Shown here: positions 43,193 through 50,183 of the stretch, in pieces | How positions within the stretch are numbered: position 1 is the stretch's first letter | How the letters are laid out: every line of letters begins with the position of its first letter | Notes under the pieces: generated by a model | Databases searched by the model: none | Told to the model about the DNA's origin: nothing | The model's input: only the letters and a program-made list of their open reading frames with translations | Program-made: the position numbers and the translations under genes | From: Nitrospinaceae bacterium | GTDB taxonomy: Bacteria > Nitrospinota > Nitrospinia > Nitrospinales > Nitrospinaceae | Length of the DNA: 50,183 nucleotides | Assembly (NCBI GenBank): GCA_029261395.1 | Contig: JAJDBJ010000084.1 | Span: forward strand, 1-50,183 | Direction: 5' to 3'

Positions 43193-44073
43193 AGTTTGCA
43201 TTGTTTACCGGTTGCGTGGCCAAAGGGGCGACGCGTGAGTTGATGTTGGCTACGATCAAATCCGCCGAGGCGCTTGGAATCGATTTTATCGAGATGAAAA
43301 GTGCCGCCTGCTGTGGTGCAGGGGTGATCTCTGAGAAGAATCCGGTACTGACCGATGCCATCAATGCGCGTACGTTTGCGCTGGCGGAGGAACAAGGTCT
43401 GGATATCATCACCATCTGCTCGACCTGCCAGGGCAACCTCAAAAAATCCGAATGCCACCTCGATGAAGATGTGGAGTACAAGGACAAGATCAATCATGTT
43501 CTCAAGGATGGCGGCCATCAGTACGAGGGTGGCAAGATCAAGATCAAACATTTTTCCAACATCCTGGCGACGCCGGAAGGCAAGGCCCTGCTCAAGGAAA
43601 AAATCAAACGTCCGTTGACCGGCCTCAAGACGGCGGGATTTTACGGTTGTTATGTATTGCGTCCTTCCGAATTGTCGGAGTACGAGGATCCGGACAACCC
43701 CAAAGAACTGGAAGAGTTGTTTGAAATTCTCGGCGCCACGCCGGTTTACTATCCCAGCCGAATCAAGTGTTGCGGGTTTCCCATCATCATGATGAATAAG
43801 GATGCATCGCACGCCATGGCGGGGAATGCGCTGATCGAAGCGGTGGAAGGCGGGGCCGATTGCGTGGTCACCGGTTGTCCGTTGTGTCATCTGAGTCTCG
43901 ACTCCTACCAGCCCGAAATCGAAAGTATGCAAAAGAAGCATTACTCCATCCCCATTCTGCACCTGCCGCAGTTGGTGGCTTTGGCCCTGGGATTCAGTCC
44001 GGAAGAAATCGGCATGGACAAACATATCGTGTCCACCGTCGGACTGGATAAGATTCTCGCCCAACACGCCTGA
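43189..44073 (+). CDS. SdhE-type HdrB-like CCG-domain subunit
   Basis: This 294-residue protein carries two complete cysteine-rich CCG motifs. The first is Cys9, Cys41-Cys42, Cys77/Cys80 (Cx31CCx34CxxC). The second is Cys154, Cys194-Cys195, Cys230/Cys233 (Cx39CCx34CxxC). This is the fold of heterodisulfide reductase subunit B and of SdhE in non-classical succinate:quinone oxidoreductases, where it replaces the usual haem-bearing membrane anchors. It overlaps sdhB by 4 bp, so it is the third subunit of this complex. No SdhC/D-like membrane protein follows. Membrane attachment is probably by amphipathic helices; the quinone-reducing role is inferred from archaeal homologues. Confidence 0.88.
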   Translation: MKFALFTGCVAKGATRELMLATIKSAEALGIDFIEMKSAACCGAGVISEKNPVLTDAINARTFALAEEQGLDIITICSTCQGNLKKSECHLDEDVEYKDKINHVLKDGGHQYEGGKIKIKHFSNILATPEGKALLKEKIKRPLTGLKTAGFYGCYVLRPSELSEYEDPDNPKELEELFEILGATPVYYPSRIKCCGFPIIMMNKDASHAMAGNALIEAVEGGADCVVTGCPLCHLSLDSYQPEIESMQKKHYSIPILHLPQLVALALGFSPEEIGMDKHIVSTVGLDKILAQHA

Positions 44074-44179
44074 AGTTCAACGCAGAGACCGCGCATAAAC
44101 ATTCAGGTTGGGTTTTGCCTGGCCAGCGAGTGACTCCACTTGTTGTTCTCAAAAGCGTTCCCTGCTACACTTTCAGGCG

Positions 44180-45739
44180 ATGGATGAAATTATTTTTGTT
44201 TTAAAAAAGAAGCTGATAGTGCTTCTCGGTGGTTTGGGCCTGTTCGCCCTGATGCTGGTCATGCCGACCCCCGACGGGGTTTCGCCTGAAGGCCAGAGGA
44301 TGGCCGCCGTTGCCATGTTAATGGCACTCTGGTGGATCGGCGAGGCGGTGCCACTGGCCGTCACCGCCCTGATGCCGCTCGTCCTGTATCCACTCCTCGG
44401 TATCCTTCCCAGCAAGGACGTCGCACCCAACTACACCAACCACCTCGTGTTCCTGTTCATGGGGGGATTCATGATCGCCCTCGCCATGGAGAAGTGGAAT
44501 TTTCATAAACGGATCGCGCTGGTGATCATCCGCTTCATCGGCACCAGCCCGTCGCAAATCATTTTGGGATTCATGGTGGCCACCGCGATTTTGTCGATGT
44601 GGATCTCCAACACCGCGACCACCATGATGATGCTCCCCGTTGCCATCGCCGTCGTCAAACAGATCGCTTCCCAGGCCAGCATCAAAGGTGAGCGCAATGA
44701 TTCGACCCGCCATAAGGTGGAGCGTCATTTCGGATTGGCGCTGATGCTGGGCCTCGCGTACTCCGCGAGCATCGGCGGGGTAGGGACGTTGATCGGCACT
44801 GCGCCCAATATCGTGTTCGCCGGATTCTACAAAAACAGCTTTCCCGATCAGCCGGAGATTACTTTCCTGCAATGGATGACGGTGGCCCTGCCGATTGTCA
44901 TTATTTTTCTGCCCTTGGTATGGCTGTACCTGTGCCGATGGGTGACCCGCGTGCCGATCCGCGATATCGAAGTGCATAACGGTACGTCGGATTTAATCGA
45001 GGAGGAATTGCATGCACTGGGACCGATGCATCGTGCCGAGAAATTTGTCGCGGTCATTTTTTTGATGACAGCATTGTTGTGGATTTTTCGCCAGCCGATT
45101 AACCTGGGGTCCGTCACCATTCCCGGCTGGTCCTCGCTCTTTTCGTGGGGCAGTAGTTATATCCACGATTCCACCGTTGCCATGTTCATGGGCCTCGTGC
45201 TACTGCTGGTGCCGCTGGGCTATCCGCGTGGTATGGAACTGCAGGGCAAGAAAGAATACTTCGCGCTCGACTGGAAAACCGTTCAGGAAAAACTGCCGTG
45301 GGGGATTCTGCTGTTGTTCGGTGGCGGATTCGCGCTGGCGGCTGGATTCAACAGTACCGGGCTGGATGTGTGGATCGGCCAGCAGTTGACCGGCATTCAG
45401 GCACTACCCATCTGGATGATTATCCTGACACTGTGCCTGGGCATCACGTTTTTGACCGAGTTCACTTCGAACACCGCAACGGCGACCATGATCCTGCCGG
45501 TCATCGCCGGGGCCGCCGTGATGATGGACACGCATCCGCTTCTGCTGATGGTGCCGGTGACCATCTCCGCGTCGTTTGCCTTCATGATGCCCGTGGCGAC
45601 ACCGCCCAACGCCATCGTGTTCGGTAGCGGCTGGGTGACCGTACCGCAGATGTCCCGCGCCGGCTTCATCCTCAACCTCCTCGGTGCCGCCCTCGTTACA
45701 GGAGCCATCCTGCTCCTGGTTCCTCTATTGATTTCTTAA
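44180..45739 (+). CDS. SLC13/DASS-family sodium:anion (dicarboxylate) symporter
   Basis: This 519-residue polytopic membrane protein belongs to the divalent anion:Na+ symporter family. The two SNT signatures are present: SMWISNTATTMMMLPVAIAV (N-terminal half) and TEFTSNTATATMILPVIAG (C-terminal half). There is also GGVGTLIGTAPNIVFAGF and a final PVATPPNAIVFGSG. Substrates in the family are C4-dicarboxylates, citrate or sulfate. Its place 106 bp after sdhE favours succinate/fumarate/malate, but this is context only. ATG 44180 is chosen because the extension from 44108 adds 24 non-membrane residues with no match. Confidence 0.88.
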   Translation: MDEIIFVLKKKLIVLLGGLGLFALMLVMPTPDGVSPEGQRMAAVAMLMALWWIGEAVPLAVTALMPLVLYPLLGILPSKDVAPNYTNHLVFLFMGGFMIALAMEKWNFHKRIALVIIRFIGTSPSQIILGFMVATAILSMWISNTATTMMMLPVAIAVVKQIASQASIKGERNDSTRHKVERHFGLALMLGLAYSASIGGVGTLIGTAPNIVFAGFYKNSFPDQPEITFLQWMTVALPIVIIFLPLVWLYLCRWVTRVPIRDIEVHNGTSDLIEEELHALGPMHRAEKFVAVIFLMTALLWIFRQPINLGSVTIPGWSSLFSWGSSYIHDSTVAMFMGLVLLLVPLGYPRGMELQGKKEYFALDWKTVQEKLPWGILLLFGGGFALAAGFNSTGLDVWIGQQLTGIQALPIWMIILTLCLGITFLTEFTSNTATATMILPVIAGAAVMMDTHPLLLMVPVTISASFAFMMPVATPPNAIVFGSGWVTVPQMSRAGFILNLLGAALVTGAILLLVPLLIS

Positions 45740-46076
45740 AAAGAAATTAACCACAGATGAACACAGATAGACACGGATAAAACCTAGATCCTTCACTTCG
45801 TTCAGGATGACAAACACTATAAATTGTCATTCTGAGGAGCGAAAGCGACGAAGAATCTGTGTTTTGATTTTAGCTCCCCCTTTGTGAAGGGGGCTGGGGG
45901 GATTTAGCGCCACAGAGGGCACAGAGTCCACGGAGAAAACCTCGATCCTTCGCTTCGCTCAGGATGACATCTTCTGAATTCAATTTGTCGTTCTGAGGAG
46001 CGAAAGCGACGAAGAATCTGTGTTCATCTGTGGTCTATTAATTTTTTTCTCTGTGCCCTCTGCGGTGAAATTTCCC
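45740..46076. repeat. Nested inverted-repeat element between convergent genes
   Basis: A perfect 19-bp inverted repeat, ACCACAGATGAACACAGAT (45750-45768) and its complement (46016-46034), bounds about 285 bp. Inside are two related units, 45787-45861 and 45944-46021. Each starts GATCCTTCrCTTCGyTCAGG and ends GAGCGAAAGCGACGAAGAAT, so each can fold into a long hairpin. An AGCTCCCCCTTTGTGAAGGG module lies at 45873-45906. CCACAGAGGGCACAGAG (near 45910) has a near-perfect complement at 46049-46067. No transposase is present. The pattern is MITE- or REP-like; the sequence is not coding. Confidence 0.8.
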
Positions 46077-47570
46077 TCACGCAGACTTCCACCTCAACAC
46101 CGGCTTCCTGGCGGCGCGGGCTTCGTCGGGGCGGGAGACTTTCGATAAGTAGGGTGCATCGTGAAAACTCTTCGGATTTTGCTCGGCTTCTTTCGCAATG
46201 GACTGCATGGCTTCGATGAACTGGTCGAGGGTTTCTTTTGATTCCGATTCGGTCGGCTCCACCATCAACGCGCCTTTCACGATCAATGGAAAGTAAACGG
46301 TAGGCGGATGGAACCCGTGATCGATCAGCATCTTGGCGATGTCTAAAGTTTTGACGCCGTGCTTGAGTTGTTCCTTATCGTTGAACACGCATTCGTGCAG
46401 GCTGGGCCCGGGGTAGGGCAGGTGGTACTCATTTTTTAACTTTTCCTTGATGTAGTTGGCGTTCAGGACCGCCGACTCGCAAGCTTCGCGGATGCCGTCG
46501 GGTCCCAGTGTCCGGATATAGGTGTAGGCCCGCACCAGCACGCCGAAGTTGCCGTAAAAGGTTCTGACCTTGCCGATACTTTGCGGCTTATCAAAGTTAC
46601 AGAGATAGCGCTCTCCTTCACGCTCAATGTGAGGCACGGGTAAAAAGGGAGCCAGGAAATCTTTCACGCCGACCGGACCCGCCCCCGGTCCGCCGCCGCC
46701 GTGTGGCGTCGAGAACGTTTTGTGCAGGTTGAAGTGCAGAACGTCGACTCCGGTATCGCCCACCTTGCACATTCCCATGAGGGCATTGAGGTTCGCGCCG
46801 TCGCAATACACCAAGCCGCCTTTGGCATGAACGATCTCGGTGATCTCCAGAATATTTTTTTCGAACATGCCGAGCGTGTTGGGATTGGTCAGCATGATGG
46901 CGGCGGTGTCTTCGTCCATCAACGTTTTTAATTTAGCCATGTCGATCTGGCCTTCGGCGTCCGATGGAATCTGCACCACGTCGTATCCGCACAGGGCCGA
47001 GCTGGCCGGGTTGGTGCCGTGGGCGGAGTCGGGCATCAATACCTTGTGTCTTTTTTCACCGCGTGATTCGAGCCAGGCTTTGATGACCAGCATGCCGGTC
47101 ATTTCGCCGTGGGCACCGGCGGCGGGTTGCAGGCTGACTGCATCCATGCCGCTGATTTCCATTAAATATTCCTGAAGCTCGAACATCAATTGCAGACTGC
47201 CTTGAGACAACGATTCGGGCACGTAGGGATGGTGCTGGCTGAGGCCGGGCAGGCGCGCCATGTCCTCGTTGAGTCGCGGGTTGTATTTCATGGTGCAGGA
47301 GCCGAGCGGATAGAAGTTGCCGTCGATGCTGAAATTCCATTGCGAGAGGCGCGTGAAATGGCGCACCACGTCGAGTTCCGTCAACTCCGGCAAGTCGTCG
47401 ATGGGACCGCGAATTTCATCTGGCGGCAGTAGCGTTTCCGGGTCGACGTCGGGAATCGCGCTGGACGGCAGGGAGTAGGCTTTCCGGCCGGGCGAGCCGA
47501 GGTCGAACAGGGCCGGTTCGTCGCAGATCAAACCTTTAATGCCGGGGCGGTGAACGGTGTTTTGTGTCAT
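46077..47570 (-). CDS. gcvPB: Glycine dehydrogenase (decarboxylating) subunit 2 (P-protein, beta part)
   Basis: GcvPB is half of the two-subunit P-protein that decarboxylates glycine and transfers the aminomethyl group to lipoyl-GcvH. The 497-residue protein has GSCTMKYNPRLNEDMARLPG, SLQPAAGAHGEMTGML, PDSAHGTNPASSALCGYDVV, YCDGANLNALMG and the PLP-lysine motif NLHKTFSTPHGGGGPGAGP. Length and sequence fit the split form. Neither gcvPA, gcvH nor gcvT is in the window; the adjacent upstream gene is a Trm112-like protein. In autotrophs this system can also run towards glycine synthesis, which sequence cannot decide. Confidence 0.95.
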   Translation of the reverse strand: MTQNTVHRPGIKGLICDEPALFDLGSPGRKAYSLPSSAIPDVDPETLLPPDEIRGPIDDLPELTELDVVRHFTRLSQWNFSIDGNFYPLGSCTMKYNPRLNEDMARLPGLSQHHPYVPESLSQGSLQLMFELQEYLMEISGMDAVSLQPAAGAHGEMTGMLVIKAWLESRGEKRHKVLMPDSAHGTNPASSALCGYDVVQIPSDAEGQIDMAKLKTLMDEDTAAIMLTNPNTLGMFEKNILEITEIVHAKGGLVYCDGANLNALMGMCKVGDTGVDVLHFNLHKTFSTPHGGGGPGAGPVGVKDFLAPFLPVPHIEREGERYLCNFDKPQSIGKVRTFYGNFGVLVRAYTYIRTLGPDGIREACESAVLNANYIKEKLKNEYHLPYPGPSLHECVFNDKEQLKHGVKTLDIAKMLIDHGFHPPTVYFPLIVKGALMVEPTESESKETLDQFIEAMQSIAKEAEQNPKSFHDAPYLSKVSRPDEARAARKPVLRWKSA

Positions 47571-47621
47571 CAGAAAGTCACCTTTATATAGAATAGAAAT
47601 ATTTTAGTTCAGACGGAGCTT

Positions 47622-47792
47622 TTATTCGACCGGTTCGGCCTCATCGACCAGCATCACCGGAACGTCGTCGCGGATCGGGTATTTCAGTTTGCAGGCCGGG
47701 CAGACCAACCCGTCTTCTTCCGACGTGAGGGTGAGTTCCCCTTTGCATTGGGGGCAGGCCAGGATTTCCAAGAGTTCTTTGTTGAAGCTCAT
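47622..47792 (-). CDS. Trm112-like (YcaR/UPF0434) zinc-ribbon protein
   Basis: This 56-residue protein, MSFNKELLEILACPQCKGEL onward, has four cysteines as CPQC (13, 16) and CPAC (31, 34) and ends with KYPIRDDVPVMLVDEA. This is the Trm112p/UPF0434 pattern. In E. coli YcaR lies between lpxK and kdsB, and eukaryotic Trm112 activates methyltransferases; the bacterial role is unclear. A good ribosome-binding site (AAGGAAG) precedes the ATG. It begins 15 bp after the PAP2/GT9 gene stop and is probably translated from the same mRNA. Confidence 0.88.
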   Translation of the reverse strand: MSFNKELLEILACPQCKGELTLTSEEDGLVCPACKLKYPIRDDVPVMLVDEAEPVE

Positions 47793-47807
47793 AACCGGGC
47801 TTCCTTG

Positions 47808-49421
47808 TCAGAAGGTGCGCGCGTTGACGTGTTCCTGAACGCTTTTTTGCACGGCGGTAAAGACATCGTCCACCGTGATGGCGGTCATGCATTCGATCTG
47901 TGTCGGGCAACTGTGCTTGTGACAGAAACTGCACGGCTGAAGTTTGACGACCACTTCGTGATTATTGCCGTGCGGTCGGCTGTAGACCGGATTGGTCGGG
48001 CCGAACAGTGTCACCGTGGGTACCCCCTGCGCCGCCGACAGGTGCATCGGCCCGGTATCGCATCCGATACACAAACTCATTCGCTTGAGCATGGCGATCG
48101 ATTCATGCATCGTATTTTTGGGAGACACCCAATGCTTCTCTTTCATCATATCAGAAAGTTTTTGAACCGCCTCCTCCTCGCCGGGGCCCCAGGTGAACAG
48201 GACATTGAATCCCAGTTCCCGGGTGATGCGGTCTCCCAGTTCAGCGAACCGTTCCATCGGCCAGCGTTTGGTGGGGAATCCCACTCCATGATGAATGGCG
48301 ACGGTGGGTTTCGCGGATAGTTCCGGGTTGGCTTTCCAGTACGCCTCGATATGCGCTTCGGCGGCTTCGGGAACCACCAGCGGAAATTCACCAGACACCG
48401 TTTCGGCACCGAGGGCCTGGATCATTGACAGGTATCGGTCAACGACATGAACCTTTTTCCCCATAAACGGAATTTTTTCGTGAGTGAACCAGGCGTTGGG
48501 GCGTTCCCGGCAATCGTGTTTGTCGAATCCGACAATGCGCGGAGCCTGGGTGAGAAAAGCGATGACGCCGGTTTTGATCAGTCCCTGCATGTCGACGACC
48601 AGATCGAAGCGGCCTCGTATCTGCTTGAGACTGGCCCTGAATTCCCGCCAGCTTTGCAGGTTCCAGTATTTGCGCCAGTGACGGATGCGCACCACGATCA
48701 ACTCGTCCAGGTCCGGGTTGTTGTACAAGAGATCCTTGCACTTTTCCTCGACGATCCACGCGATGTGAGCTTTCGGATACAGTTGGCGCAGGGTTCTCAA
48801 CGCCGGCAGAGCGTGGATCACATCACCCAATGAACTGAGTTTGATCAGTAGAATATTTTGCGGGGGTAGGCTCATGTCAGCAGTGCGGGGTTTGAAATCA
48901 TATGAAGGAAACAGCGACCGGTAAAGTCGGCAAAACAGAATTCCTATCATAATACCACACAAGGCCCCCAACAGAATATCGGAAGGATAGTGGACGCCGA
49001 AATATACGCGGGTCAGGCTGCCCAGGAGCGCCAGAGGAAAAACCACCCAGCCCGATCCCCTGAAAAACAGAGCCGCTACCGTGGCGAGTGCAAACAGATT
49101 TCCCGCCTGAATGGACGGCAGTGAGTAAGAGTGGGTGCAGTGGACGGCATTAAGAATACTCAGGGCATGGCAGGGGCGGGGCCGGGCAAACAACGGCTTC
49201 AGGATTTGGTGGGCAATAAAATCGTTGATCATGATTGCCAGGAGGGCAACGATGATAAACCAGAGCCCCTGTTTTTTCCTCAATACCAAAAGAGCGACAA
49301 CAGTGGCTATTGCCGGAACCGGATAAATGTTTTTATCGGTGAGCAGGTCAACCCAAGCGTTCAAGGTCAGGGATTGCAAATGTTCCTTGATCCAGTAGAA
49401 TACCGCGGTGTCGAAATCCAT
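47808..49421 (-). CDS. Fusion: PAP2-family membrane phosphatase domain + GT9 heptosyltransferase-like domain
   Basis: From ATG 49421 (GGAAG upstream) the protein has 537 residues. Residues 1-185 are a PAP2 (phosphatidic acid phosphatase 2) membrane domain with about five helices. Motif 1 KPLFARPRP and motif 3 TRVYFGVHYPSD are present, but motif 2 reads SLPSIQAGN, with Gln where the general-acid His of PSGH belongs. Residues about 190-537 are a family 9 glycosyltransferase of the WaaC/WaaF/WaaQ kind: ILLIKLSSLGDVIHALPALR, DLVVDMQGLIKTG, IGCDTGPMHLSAAQGVPTV and TLFGPTNP. GT9 enzymes add heptose to LPS core. It probably acts at the inner-membrane cytoplasmic face, with the PAP2 part on the lipid carrier or lipid A side. 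Confidence 0.87.
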   Translation of the reverse strand: MDFDTAVFYWIKEHLQSLTLNAWVDLLTDKNIYPVPAIATVVALLVLRKKQGLWFIIVALLAIMINDFIAHQILKPLFARPRPCHALSILNAVHCTHSYSLPSIQAGNLFALATVAALFFRGSGWVVFPLALLGSLTRVYFGVHYPSDILLGALCGIMIGILFCRLYRSLFPSYDFKPRTADMSLPPQNILLIKLSSLGDVIHALPALRTLRQLYPKAHIAWIVEEKCKDLLYNNPDLDELIVVRIRHWRKYWNLQSWREFRASLKQIRGRFDLVVDMQGLIKTGVIAFLTQAPRIVGFDKHDCRERPNAWFTHEKIPFMGKKVHVVDRYLSMIQALGAETVSGEFPLVVPEAAEAHIEAYWKANPELSAKPTVAIHHGVGFPTKRWPMERFAELGDRITRELGFNVLFTWGPGEEEAVQKLSDMMKEKHWVSPKNTMHESIAMLKRMSLCIGCDTGPMHLSAAQGVPTVTLFGPTNPVYSRPHGNNHEVVVKLQPCSFCHKHSCPTQIECMTAITVDDVFTAVQKSVQEHVNARTF

Positions 49422-49538
49422 AAAGCTTCCGGTATGGGAGATAAAAGGCAGGTGTCCCAGTTTAGGATTAAATCGGCTCAAGTCTATTGAGATTAAAAGA
49501 GTGAGTCAATTGATTTATTGTATGGGGATTATTCTTTA

Positions 49539-50183
49539 ATGAAACGAACCTCGGATCAGGCGTTGATCCTGTTTGCGAAGGACCCGGTGGAAGGTCAGGT
49601 GAAAACCCGTTTGGGATCCCTTCTGGACGCTCCAGCCACGCTTAGCCTGTACCATCATTTTTTGAGAGACAGTATAGAGAAGATTGGCTCCGTCGCTGAG
49701 GGAGACCGTTTTATAGGTATAGCGTCCGATCCGAAAACCGGTTACTTCGATGACGTGTCCCGGAACCATCCGGTTCAATTGTTTGTGCAGGAGGGCGGCA
49801 ATCTCGGAGAGCGTATGAGGCGGGCCTTTGAGGACCGCTTTAAGGAGGGATACGAACGGGTGGTGATCATCGGTGCCGACAGTCCGACCCTGCCCACTGC
49901 GTACATTGAGCAGGCCCTGAAGTCGGAGAAGGAGGTCGTGATCGGACCCAGTACCGACGGCGGGTATTATCTGATCGGCATGCGGGGCAAGGTGACCGAT
50001 ATTTTCGAAGGTGTTCCCTGGGGCACTGACCGGGTTTTGTCGGAAACCTTGAATGTGTTGAAGGACCGACGTGCGGAAGCGGAGCTGTTACCCGTATGGT
50101 ATGATGTCGATCTTCCGGAAGACCTTCGCTTTCTGAAGACTCATTTGGAATGGATGGTTCATGCAGGCTCGCTCAAGGGCAAT
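49539..50183 (+). CDS. DUF2064/TIGR04282-type glycosyltransferase, 3' end outside the window
   Basis: The frame is open from ATG 49539 to the window end (215 codons). It starts MKRTSDQALILFAKDPVEGQ and continues VKTRLGS, the signature of the TIGR04282 (DUF2064) arsenosugar-biosynthesis-like glycosyltransferase family. It then has GGNLGERMRRAFEDRF, VVIIGADSPTLP, IGPSTDGGYYLIGMRG and VPWGTDRVLSETL. This family has a GT-A-like nucleotide-sugar fold; the substrate is unknown. It is often next to a second glycosyltransferase, which may lie beyond the edge. It is divergent from the PAP2/GT9 gene, with a 117-bp shared promoter region. Confidence 0.88.
   Translation, partial: MKRTSDQALILFAKDPVEGQVKTRLGSLLDAPATLSLYHHFLRDSIEKIGSVAEGDRFIGIASDPKTGYFDDVSRNHPVQLFVQEGGNLGERMRRAFEDRFKEGYERVVIIGADSPTLPTAYIEQALKSEKEVVIGPSTDGGYYLIGMRGKVTDIFEGVPWGTDRVLSETLNVLKDRRAEAELLPVWYDVDLPEDLRFLKTHLEWMVHAGSLKGN

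Noticed and set aside
43189-44073. HdrB of a methanogen-type heterodisulfide reductase
   Set aside because: The overlap with sdhA-sdhB and absence of HdrA/HdrC make it the SdhE-type subunit of a succinate/fumarate enzyme.
45740-46076. CRISPR array
   Set aside because: The repeats are inverted, few and unequal in length, with no regular spacer series and no cas genes.

Overview
This window looks like chromosomal DNA from a diderm (Gram-negative), probably marine, chemolithoautotroph-like bacterium. Diderm evidence is direct: LpxC, LolA, RlpA, RseP, two HtrA proteases and a heptosyltransferase-like protein. A Nitrospinota (Nitrospina-like) assignment is my inference. It rests on the HdrB-type succinate dehydrogenase/fumarate reductase, the SulP/NhaD sodium-bicarbonate pair and overall gene style; no 16S gene or nitrite oxidoreductase is present. 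No tRNA, rRNA, CRISPR array or intact insertion sequence was seen.

Layout. (1) 1-7317, minus strand: the translation/transcription operon rimP-nusA-infB-ylxP-rbfA-truB-rpsO-pnp (pnp runs off the left edge), with a probable S15-binding three-way-junction leader before rpsO. A minus-strand terminator separates it from proS (7525-9234). (2) 9235-16157, plus strand and visibly AT-richer: NfeD and an SPFH protein, NhaD Na+/H+ antiporter, a 28-codon response-regulator stub, a BicA-like SulP transporter, and a sensor kinase that stops at its H-box. (3) 16158-25001, minus strand: a long envelope-centred cluster rlpA-greA-trmB-[receiver/AAA/LpxC]-purN-lolA-rseP-hypothetical-[PEP mutase/nucleotidyltransferase]. 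(4) 25346-33299: HDOD protein, MBL hydrolase, YkgJ and DUF1844 proteins, a TatT/TatP TRAP pair without a permease, an OleC-like ligase, an Hda-like protein and a DUF2065 protein. (5) 33565-40173: two HtrA proteases in tandem with terminators between them, ligA, a dispersed repeat, and a DEAD-box helicase. (6) 40533-45739: SdhA-SdhB-SdhE (HdrB-like) followed by an SLC13-type anion transporter. (7) 45740-46076: a nested inverted-repeat element. (8) 46077-end: gcvPB, a Trm112-like zinc protein, a PAP2/GT9 fusion and the start of a DUF2064 glycosyltransferase.

The most striking feature is the single 686-codon gene that fuses an intact NtrC-type receiver, a sigma54-activator-type AAA domain that has lost its GAFTGA and Walker B motifs, and a complete LpxC with all metal and catalytic residues. 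It suggests that the committed step of lipid A synthesis is controlled by phospho-signalling. Its operon neighbours (LolA, RseP, RlpA, PEP mutase/nucleotidyltransferase) all point to envelope construction and surveillance, possibly including phosphonate decoration. Other points are the class-E-like SdhABE with an extra cysteine in the distal Fe-S motif, helically phased GGYTCAA repeats upstream of sdhA, and probable attenuating terminators in the leaders of the HDOD gene and the second htrA.
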